Of a stretch of 20,429 nt of DNA, positions 13,436-20,271 are shown piece after piece. The stretch is from NCBI GenBank assembly GCA_008729055.1, contig SDUX01000129.1, positions 1 to 20,429 of the forward strand. Direction: 5' to 3'. A program made the translations under genes and the position numbers. Positions within the stretch are counted from its first letter, which is position 1. Every line of letters begins with the position of its first letter. This DNA is from Pyropia haitanensis (Eukaryota > Rhodophyta > Bangiophyceae > Bangiales > Bangiaceae). Under the pieces are notes generated by a model that worked only from the letters and a program-made list of their open reading frames with translations, did no database searches and was not told where the DNA came from.

Positions 13436-14910
13436 GTCTGACGTCTCCCTTCGCGGACGAGCTCGGCCAGATTCTCGACGGACGTGCACGAGTGCAGATG
13501 CTCAAGCAGTCCGTGAGCAACCTGCCGAAGTTGCTCGTCGGCCAGACAGCTCCGCTTGACAACCGCCTCGCTCACGCGCTCCGAATCCCACACCGCGGCA
13601 CCACTCACAGGATTACCACACGAGTGGTACAGGTCCCACTCCAAATGGCGAGCGGCAAACGCCAGTCGGTCGAGAGGTCGAGCGAGTGCCGCGTACGCGC
13701 ACGAGCGGGCACTCCAAACAAGGTACGGAGCGACCATAGCCTCGACAGTTGCAAAGCCAGCATCCCGCGCAAGCGCGTCCCACCCGCTGATAACGGAGCG
13801 CACCACGTCTCGGATCATTCCAGCGGCCGACAGCACCTGCTCCGACGCCACAGCATGTGCGCTGACAGCCGTCGGTGTGTTACGCGCGTCGGGCCGCGAT
13901 TTGGTTGATCCGGAGGGAAGCCCTCGCGACGACGCTGCTACCACCAACCGAGTTAGCGACAGCCAAAGAACAATCTCAAACGATGTCGCGCCCGTAGTGG
14001 CCAAACGAACAGCTTCATCGCTCCAAGAACGGGCCGGAAGAGGTTGCTCCGCCCGCAGGGTAGTACCGGCAACTCCTCCTCCAATGACGACTGCCATGAA
14101 AATGTCGTCCGGAATGCGCACAGCTGGTACGACGAGCGCAAGATCTGCTTCGGCTGACCGAACGACGGGTGCCGCGAAAGGCACGCCAGCTGCTTCACCA
14201 GACGATCGAACCACAGACGCAGCACAGCCGCCACCGCCCCGAAGACAGTGCAGATGCGATGAAACAACGCTGCACAATTCTTGCAAGCGCCGCTGCTGCC
14301 CGGTAACGGCAAGAACCACTTGCCACGCCCTCACGTCCAGAGGATGTTGCCGCTGCTGCACACGCACCTTGGTCACGACTTGTTCAGCACCGCCGCCTGC
14401 GCTGTCCGACACGTCTGGACAAGGCGTCAACGCCAAAACGACGTGGCTGCCACGCGTACCCAGCAGACGGCCACTGGCGGCAACAAAAGGCTTGAGTCGC
14501 CACACGGCGGCGTAGATTTGCTCCGCAACAGGGTCGTCCATCCACGCCGTCAATGGGGTGAGTCTCAGCTCCACACCATTCGCCGTCACGCCAATCACGC
14601 GTGTGCTGACACCGTGCGGTGTCCGAGGCTGCCCGGGAAGATTCCGGCAATGGGTCACCGTCCACTTGACCATCTCCGTCCACCGCACGTCGGACAAGTC
14701 CACAGACGGCTCTACACCAGCAGAATCGCCTCGAGCACGTGGTGCGAACCACGAGGAAGTGACGAGCAAGTCCCGAAGATCGGCAAGACACGCGCACACG
14801 ACAGCGGCAGGATAAGAATGAGCTGGGGATGCCGCGGCTGCATCCCGGACTGCATTGCTGACCACCTGCGACTGCTCCGTAACTCGGTCGATCAACGCCG
14901 ACGCTTGCAT
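10210..14910 (-). CDS. Beta-class DNA amino-methyltransferase fused to SET domain
   Basis: This is one uninterrupted frame of 1566 residues counted from the first in-frame ATG (14910, with a G at -3). The frame is open to about 14991 and has a GTG at 14970, so a longer or spliced N-terminus is possible. Residues 1-490 match nothing I recognise. Residues 493-507 are 15 alanines. Residues 713-721 are nine glycines in a disordered linker. The methyltransferase follows with catalytic DPPY at 799-802, RPEQKS at 997-1002 (motif X position) and the S-adenosylmethionine loop DPFSGT at 1022-1027. The order IV-X-I is the permuted beta class of N6-adenine/N4-cytosine DNA methylases, and DPPY favours adenine. 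At about 1285-1545 is a SET domain: GVGVFA at 1304, VNDPR near 1423, PNVSFE near 1484, GEELLVDYG ending at 1534. SET domains methylate protein lysines. The two asparagine elements are split by a roughly 60-residue Gly/Ala-rich insert, and no cysteine-rich pre- or post-SET is seen. Domains are well supported; substrates are unknown. Confidence 0.85.
12748..12774 (-). repeat. GCC triplet run encoding Gly9
   Basis: Glycine codons (GGC/GGT on the minus strand) are repeated nine times in frame, in a Ser/Gly-rich linker just before the methyltransferase DPPY motif. It is a coding microsatellite in a probably disordered linker, so its length is likely to vary between strains. Confidence 0.85.
13390..13434 (-). 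repeat. (TGC/GCA)15 triplet repeat encoding Ala15
   Basis: Fifteen perfect TGC units on the plus strand read as GCA (alanine) in the methyltransferase-SET frame. Neighbouring frames would read Gln or Ser. The tract separates the unrecognised N-terminal region from the basic, low-complexity linker. It is a CAG/CTG-class repeat and therefore prone to length change. Confidence 0.9.
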
Positions 14911-15149
14911 CCCCGCAGGCACGCAGAGAGACACGGCGAATACTGTCCGGTTGATTACGGACGAGGACACGGGTGACTTGGGCTGAAATCGTCAGAGTAC
15001 ACGGCGAGCGTCCTCTTTCCACACACGTGACAATTGCGACGCGGAGGCACCGATTAAATAGACATTCCGCCGCCAAAAAACGAGCACACGTTACGAATAC
15101 GGGTCGTTAAATGAATGCATATTATTTCACATCTCACGGATTCGGATCA
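14911..15149 (-). promoter_or_regulatory. 5' flank / possible promoter of the methyltransferase-SET gene
   Basis: On the minus strand this stretch contains a TATA-like TATTTAA (15054-15060), about 145 bases upstream of the ATG at 14910. A palindromic CACGTG (E-box/G-box core) lies at 15024-15029. TTTCAG, which would serve as a 3' splice site, ends at about 14983, just before the open part of the reading frame. TATA plus an unspliced ATG at 14910 gives an ordinary short leader, while TTTCAG would allow an upstream exon. These are short motifs seen by eye, with no transcript evidence. Confidence 0.3.
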
Positions 15150-16571
15150 AAACTGACGGCGACAGACAGACGGGTGCGTCGGGGTTCCGTAGTACTACGG
15201 AACCCGCCGACTGCATGGGTGGCACAGGGACCAATTTGGGACCGGAATACAGCAACAACTTACAACTACAATGGTATTTGACAACATTACTGTGACCCCG
15301 ATTTGCTGAAAATTCCATGGCGCTTCCGTAGTACTACGGAAGCGACCTGGCCGACACACCATCGCTGCGGCTCGAAATCACACCCTCATCGCCCTCCCAC
15401 ATATTCTCTGCTGACAGACATGCCCAAAGACGCACCAGCCATTACAACCGGGGTGAGGGCACATCCATAGTAGTAGATCAGAACTCGCCCGCTGCGTGGG
15501 TGGCCTAGTGCCCAAAGTGAGACCAACGTTCATGCGAAGATTGCACGTACACCCATACTTGGCCGACTGAAAAGGGACTTCAACACGTCCGCGAGACTGC
15601 CGCGGCTCGAAATCATGCCGTCTTCCCTCTTCTACAAATTTGCTGCCGACAGACATCACCACGGATGCGTGGGCCGAGACCACCAGCTGTAAGACTGTTG
15701 CGTAGTACTACGGAACTCGACCGCCGGGCAGGTGGCCCTTGGACCGAATCGGGAAACAAGTCTTTGCGACAATTGCAAATACACCGATACTTGGCCACGA
15801 CACAATGACCTCGACTGGATACAAAATCCATGGCGCTTCCGTAGTACTACGGAAGCCACCTCGACAGCGCGAGCCTGCCGCGGCTCGAAATCATGCCGTC
15901 TTCCCTCTTCTACAAATTTGCTGCCGACAGACATCACCACGGATGCGTGGGCCGAGACCACCAGCTGTAAGGCTGTTCCGTAGTACTACGGAACTCGACC
16001 GCCGGGCAGGTGGCCCTTGGACCGAATTGGGAAATAAGTCTTAGCGACAATTGCAAATACACCAATACTTGGCCACGACACAATGACCTCGACTGGATAC
16101 AAAATCCATGGCGTTTCCGTAGTACTACGGAAGCCACCTCGACAGCGCGAGCCTGCCGCGGCTCGAAATCATGCCGTCATCCCTCTTCTACAAATTTGCT
16201 GCCGACAGACATCACCACGGATGCGTGGGCCGAGACCACCAGCTGTAAGGCTGTTCCGTAGTACTACGGAACTCGACCGCCGGGCAGGTGGCCCTTGGAC
16301 CAAATTGGGATGTAAATCTGTGCGACACTTGCAAATACATGGATACTTGGCCAAGACACAATGACCCCGACTGCATGAAAATTCCATGGCGCTTCCGTAG
16401 TACTACGGAACTCGCCCGCTGGGTCAGTCGCCCTCGGACCAACTGGGGGGGGCCAAATATGTCCGAAATTGGCAAGTACAAGGATACTTGGCGAACACAA
16501 AAAAACTCCGACTCATTGAAAATTCCATGACACTTCCGTAGTACTACGGAAGAGACCTCGACACATCCAGA
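15150..16571. repeat. 139-bp-period palindrome array with A/B spacers
   Basis: The 18-bp perfect palindrome TTCCGTAGTACTACGGAA starts at 15185, 15324, 15837, 15976, 16115, 16254, 16393 and 16534. A one-mismatch copy is at 15698 and a decayed copy at 15463. Spacing is 139 bp almost throughout (141 for the last). The palindromes at 15182-15205 and 15321-15344 extend to 24 bp. Two unrelated spacer types, A and B, of 121 bp each mostly alternate, giving a 278-bp higher-order unit. Two B spacers lie next to each other at the right end. The copy between 15484 and 15697 has lost about 45 bp, including one palindrome. Each palindrome can fold as a hairpin with a 4-base loop. The array fills the space between the stop of the oxygenase gene and the 5' flank of the methyltransferase-SET gene. 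No coding or transposase sequence is seen inside. Role unknown. Confidence 0.93.
15463..15697. repeat. Decayed and deleted part of the palindrome array
   Basis: At 15463-15480, exactly 139 bp after the previous palindrome, only about 11 of 18 bases still match the palindrome. The B-type spacer that follows joins directly to A-type sequence near 15570-15590. It lacks the end of B, one palindrome and the first bases of A (about 45 bp). Downstream A sequence (from about 15600) is nearly identical to later A copies, so this marks the border between old diverged units on the left and recently homogenised units on the right. Confidence 0.75.
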
Positions 16572-16614
16572 AAAAGAACAAAGATGAAGCGAGACGCAAT
16601 CTCCCTCGATGGAT

Positions 16615-19600
16615 CTACTCAAACCGCCCGTCCATGTCGCCCAAGTCTTCGTAGAAATAGTCGTCTGGTGTCGTCGGGTTGTACTCATCGGCGGGCATTT
16701 CTTCAGGCAACTCTTCCAACGTAGTCGGAGGTTGCGGCGGGGAGGGCGCCACAGAACTGCCTTCTTCTTCCACAACCGGCGGTGGGTTGGGATCCAGCAT
16801 CTCGGGAGGGGCCGCAGGAGGTTCGGCAGCCCCCCCAGGAGGCACCCGTGGAGACGTCGCCTCGGCCGGCTGCTCCGCGTCAGTCCGCGGAAGATGGGAG
16901 GTGTCGTCTTGGCGGGGAGGCGACCGCGAACTGGGTGAAGGCGTCCTGTCCTCGTCAGGAGGCCGCTTGGCCATTCGGGCAGAACCCAGACCGGCCTCGG
17001 CATCTGCGACGCCTTGGCGCCGCGCTGCCGCTTCGTCCGTCACAAAGACGTCCGGGTCGACGAGGAAGACGCGGTCTTGGACGGTGTGGTCCGGATGCGT
17101 CAAGTACATGTGCGTCCGGACGCTGCGCTTGTACTTGATCTCGGCGGGTGCCACCCCAGACAGCCGCACTCGGTCGTCTTCGGCTCCAGCACCGGCGTGG
17201 ACCAAGTCGGCGCGCAAGATGACAGCCGAGTTGGGCGGGACGACCAGTATCTCGGGCAAAACGACCCGCTTGGACTGGTCCCCTTCCTCCAGCCGACGAG
17301 CGACCAGCACGCTGCCTGGCCACACAACAAGCACAAAGCCGTCCGCCCCAGACGACATGACGAAGAAGCTCTTTGCGGGCGGCATCTTGTACGTGGTGTG
17401 CGAAACAAATTGCACCTCATCGTCAGAGGCGTCTGCAGCAGCGCCAGAAGGACCAGGCTGAGCACGCCCGCCACCGCGGCGGCCGTCGCCGACGGCAGGC
17501 GAGTCCACGTCGCGACCGTCCTCGTCTGAATCGAGAAGGATGGCAAAGTCGACGTGAGGGGACTGCCGCTTGGCTTGATCGGTCGTCAAAAGGATGCGCG
17601 ACCCCATCGCGGGCGCGCGCTGCTGGACAGGCGCCTTGGGCCGGCCCTCCACCGCAGCCACCGCCTTGAGCACGTAGTGGGAGAGCGCCGCCAGCGACGC
17701 GTCGACCACCAGCTTGGCCTTGAACACCGACTGCTCCTGGTCGTCATCGCTGCTGCGGACCGCATCCAACCGATACATCAGCCGCCCTTGGCCAGCGCGC
17801 GTCTCGCTTGCCCCTTCTTCCGGGTCGGCGCAGTTGATGATATAAGACCAGCCCGAGGGGTCTTGAGCTGCATCCGTCCCTTCGCGAGCGGCGACTGCCG
17901 CCATGTGCTGCTCCCCAGGCCAGCGGTTGAGCGCACTCGTGAGGACAACGTCGACTGCGTTGCCGGCGGCGGCGTCTACGGCCGCGTCGACGGCGCCGTC
18001 CTCGGCAGCCCTGTCTCCCGACACGCGAGCAGCCCCCTTGAGGATGACCCACCCACGCTCGACAAGCTGGGTGGCCAGCGGCAGACAAGCCATCTTGACG
18101 ACAAGGTGGGCGGCACGGGTTTCGACCGACTCTGCCGACGTGGTCAAGGCCCCACGGCCAGTGCACAGGACGCCCCCGATTGCGTCGTCCGGCATCCACT
18201 GAAGCGCCGTCGACAGTAGGTACTCCTTTGCCAGCAGGTCGATGTGAGCCCAGTCTTGACGGTCAAGGAAGTCACGGCTCTGGTGCTCGTCGGGCAGGAG
18301 CTCAGCAAACTCGGGCATTAACCAGTCGTCTTCAGCCGACAACTGCTCGGCAAGCGACCGCCGATTCTCCGCAGCCGCCGCCCGACGACTCTCACAAACC
18401 GGCGGAACCGCCATGACGTCGGCCTTGCCTGCCCGCCGAGGGCGCTTGCTCTGCCGCTTGGATGTTGGCGCGCTCAGTCGTCGCTTGACTGGCCGACGGC
18501 TTGACCTCGTCACCCGTTCGGCCGGCGCCTGCGGGACTGTCGAAGCCCGCGACGGGTGTGCACCTGCAGCAGCAACGGCAGCAGCCGGCGCAGCGGGAGC
18601 AGCTGCGGCGCCGGCGGCCACGTCGTCGTCCGAACCCTCACTGCTGCTGCCGTCGTCGTCCTGGTTTGACTGAGCCCGCTTCCGGCTCGGCTCAATCTCA
18701 TCCGAAGACCGCGCGCGACGACGACGCTTGCGCTTTGGCCGGCGGCGCCTCTCAGGTGCGGCGCCTGACGAGCCAGCCACGGCCGCAGGCGGACGGCGAG
18801 GCGCAGACCCGGCCGCAGCTTGCCCGGGCGGACGAGCAGGACCGCCGGGGAGCGGCACCTGCCGGGCCAGCCACCGCCGCAGAGGTGCCGCCGAGCGCAG
18901 AGGCCGCTTGGTTGTCCCCTCCCCCCGCCCACCACCACGAGCCGCGGGCGGCGCATCTCCCCGCGCACTTGACGGATCGGCCCCGCCTCCCGCCTCCGCG
19001 TCGCGACCGCCTCCCGCATCGCCCCCTCCCGCCCGAGGGCAGCGGCAGCGGGAGGCCGCGCGGGGGCGTCGGCGGTCGCAGCCTCCCTGGCGTTCCGCCG
19101 AGGCGGGCGTCGCGTCCGCCTCCCCTGGCGTCGCCGCAGGCGGGGGCCGGAGAATCGGCGCCACCTCCCTCCTCCGCCTCTCCTCCGCCGCCCGCCTCGC
19201 CCCCTCCCGCCGGTGGTTGAGCGCGGCGGGAGCCCGCTGGGCGTCGCGGTCCGCCTCCCCTGGCGTCGCCGCAGGCGGGGGGCCCGGAGAATCGGCGCCA
19301 CCTCCCTCCTCCGCCTCTCCACCACCGCCCGCCTCGCCCCTCCCGCCGGTGGTTGAGCGACGGCGGGAGCCCGCTGGGCGTCGCGGTCCGCCTCCCCTGG
19401 CGTCGCCGCAGCGGGGGGCCCGGAGAATCGGCGCCACCTCCCTCCTCCGCCTCTCCACCACCGCCCGCCTCGCCCCCTCCCGCCGGGTGGTTGAGCGACG
19501 GCGGGAGCCCGCTGGGCGTCGCGGTCCGCCTCCCCTGGCGTCGCCGCAGGCGGGGGCCCGGAGAATCGGCGCATCTCCCTCCTCCGCCTCTCCACCACCG

Positions 19601-20271
19601 CCCGCCTCGCCCCTTCCGCCGGTGGTTGAGCGACGGCGGGAGCCCGCTGGGCGTCGCGGTCCGCCTCCCCTGGCGTCGCCGCAGGCGGGGGGCCCGGAGA
19701 ATCGGCGCCACCTCCCTCCTCCGCCTCTCCACCGCCGCCCGCCTCGCCCCCTCCGCCGGTGGTTGAGCGGCGGCGGGAGCCCGCTGGGCGTCGCGGTCCG
19801 CCTCACCTGGCGTCGCGGCAGCCGGGGGGCCCGGAGAATCGGCGCCACCTCCCTCCTCCTCCGCCTCTCCACCGCCGCCCGCGTCGCCCCCTCCCACCAG
19901 AGGTTCAGCGGCAGCAGGAGCCCGCTGGGCGTCCCGATCCGCGTTCGCGGCGGGCGCGTCGGCCGGAGCGGCGGGCGGAACGGCGCCGCCTGGCGCGACC
20001 GCCGCTCGACGGCCGACAGCGTCGCCCACTTCGCCGGCCAGTGGGCCATCGGAAGCCGCTGGGCGTTGCGCCCCAGGAGCCGAGGGCGGCCGCGGCGCCG
20101 CCTCCGGACCCCCGGGCGCTGCAGGCGGGCCAGCGCCACGAGTCTGGTCGCCGCCCGACGCGTCTCGCTCGCGGGCTGCGCCCCCAGAGGCAGCCGCAGC
20201 CGACGCCGCAGACGCCGGTTGCTGCGGCGCAGGGGTTGTAGGCGGCGCTTGCGTGCGCCCGCCGTCTTCAT
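16615..20271 (-). CDS. 2-oxoglutarate/Fe(II) dioxygenase-like protein, disordered N-terminus
   Basis: The frame holds 1218 residues from ATG at 20271 to TAG at 16615. From about residue 500 it reads sensibly: basic nuclear-localisation-like clusters (PKRKRRRRARS near 510, SKRQSKRPRR further on), an acidic Ser/Asp stretch, then a folded region at about 640-1080. That region has GWVILKGA at 740, HVD at 906-908, a distal histidine in LVHAGAG at 1025 and RTHMYL from arginine 1052. HxD...H plus a downstream R is the iron and 2-oxoglutarate ligand pattern of double-stranded beta-helix dioxygenases. An Asp/Gly-rich insert follows HVD, which explains the wide gap to the second histidine. The tail is Pro-rich and acidic. 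Substrate unknown: hydroxylation of protein or oxidation of methylated nucleic acid are both possible. The first 400 residues are a frame mosaic across imperfect repeats, and ATG 20271 is probably not the true start. Confidence 0.7.
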   Translation of the reverse strand: MKTAGARKRRLQPLRRSNRRLRRRLRLPLGAQPASETRRAATRLVALARLQRPGVRRRRRGRPRLLGRNAQRLPMAHWPAKWATLSAVERRSRQAAPFRPPLRPTRPPRTRIGTPSGLLLPLNLWWEGATRAAVERRRRREVAPILRAPRLPRRQVRRTATPSGLPPPLNHRRRGRGGRRWRGGGGRWRRFSGPPACGDARGGGPRRPAGSRRRSTTGGRGEAGGGGEAEEGDAPILRAPACGDARGGGPRRPAGSRRRSTTRREGARRAVVERRRREVAPILRAPRCGDARGGGPRRPAGSRRRSTTGGRGEAGGGGEAEEGGGADSPGPPPAATPGEADRDAQRAPAALNHRREGARRAAEERRRREVAPILRPPPAATPGEADATPASAERQGGCDRRRPRAASRCRCPRAGGGDAGGGRDAEAGGGADPSSARGDAPPAARGGGRGEGTTKRPLRSAAPLRRWLARQVPLPGGPARPPGQAAAGSAPRRPPAAVAGSSGAAPERRRRPKRKRRRRARSSDEIEPSRKRAQSNQDDDGSSSEGSDDDVAAGAAAAPAAPAAAVAAAGAHPSRASTVPQAPAERVTRSSRRPVKRRLSAPTSKRQSKRPRRAGKADVMAVPPVCESRRAAAAENRRSLAEQLSAEDDWLMPEFAELLPDEHQSRDFLDRQDWAHIDLLAKEYLLSTALQWMPDDAIGGVLCTGRGALTTSAESVETRAAHLVVKMACLPLATQLVERGWVILKGAARVSGDRAAEDGAVDAAVDAAAGNAVDVVLTSALNRWPGEQHMAAVAAREGTDAAQDPSGWSYIINCADPEEGASETRAGQGRLMYRLDAVRSSDDDQEQSVFKAKLVVDASLAALSHYVLKAVAAVEGRPKAPVQQRAPAMGSRILLTTDQAKRQSPHVDFAILLDSDEDGRDVDSPAVGDGRRGGGRAQPGPSGAAADASDDEVQFVSHTTYKMPPAKSFFVMSSGADGFVLVVWPGSVLVARRLEEGDQSKRVVLPEILVVPPNSAVILRADLVHAGAGAEDDRVRLSGVAPAEIKYKRSVRTHMYLTHPDHTVQDRVFLVDPDVFVTDEAAARRQGVADAEAGLGSARMAKRPPDEDRTPSPSSRSPPRQDDTSHLPRTDAEQPAEATSPRVPPGGAAEPPAAPPEMLDPNPPPVVEEEGSSVAPSPPQPPTTLEELPEEMPADEYNPTTPDDYFYEDLGDMDGRFE

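Noticed and set aside
10382..14976. Long plus-strand frames (up to 319 codons) and other minus frames across the methyltransferase-SET gene
   Set aside because: They are shadows of a GC-rich gene with biased third positions. They are Arg/Ser/Pro-rich without motifs, while the main frame carries clear catalytic motifs.
14384..15076. 230-residue minus-strand frame overlapping the start of the methyltransferase-SET gene
   Set aside because: It has no ATG start (TTG at 15076), no recognisable domain, and runs out of frame over the main gene. At most its beginning could be an upstream exon.
15613..16530. Open frames of 70-100 residues on both strands within the palindrome array
   Set aside because: They repeat with the array period, lack any domain, and arise from duplicated spacer sequence.
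15182..16551. CRISPR array
   Set aside because: The palindromic repeats are regular, but the spacers are 121 bp, fall into only two recurring types, and there are no cas genes. The context is eukaryotic.
15150..16571. Terminal inverted repeats of a DNA transposon
   Set aside because: The palindromes recur every 139 bp instead of flanking one unit, and no transposase or target-site duplication is visible.
18510..19598. 362-residue minus-strand frame as a separate gene
   Set aside because: It consists of the same tandem repeat in a shifted frame and overlaps the dioxygenase gene completely. Best explained by homopolymer frameshifts.
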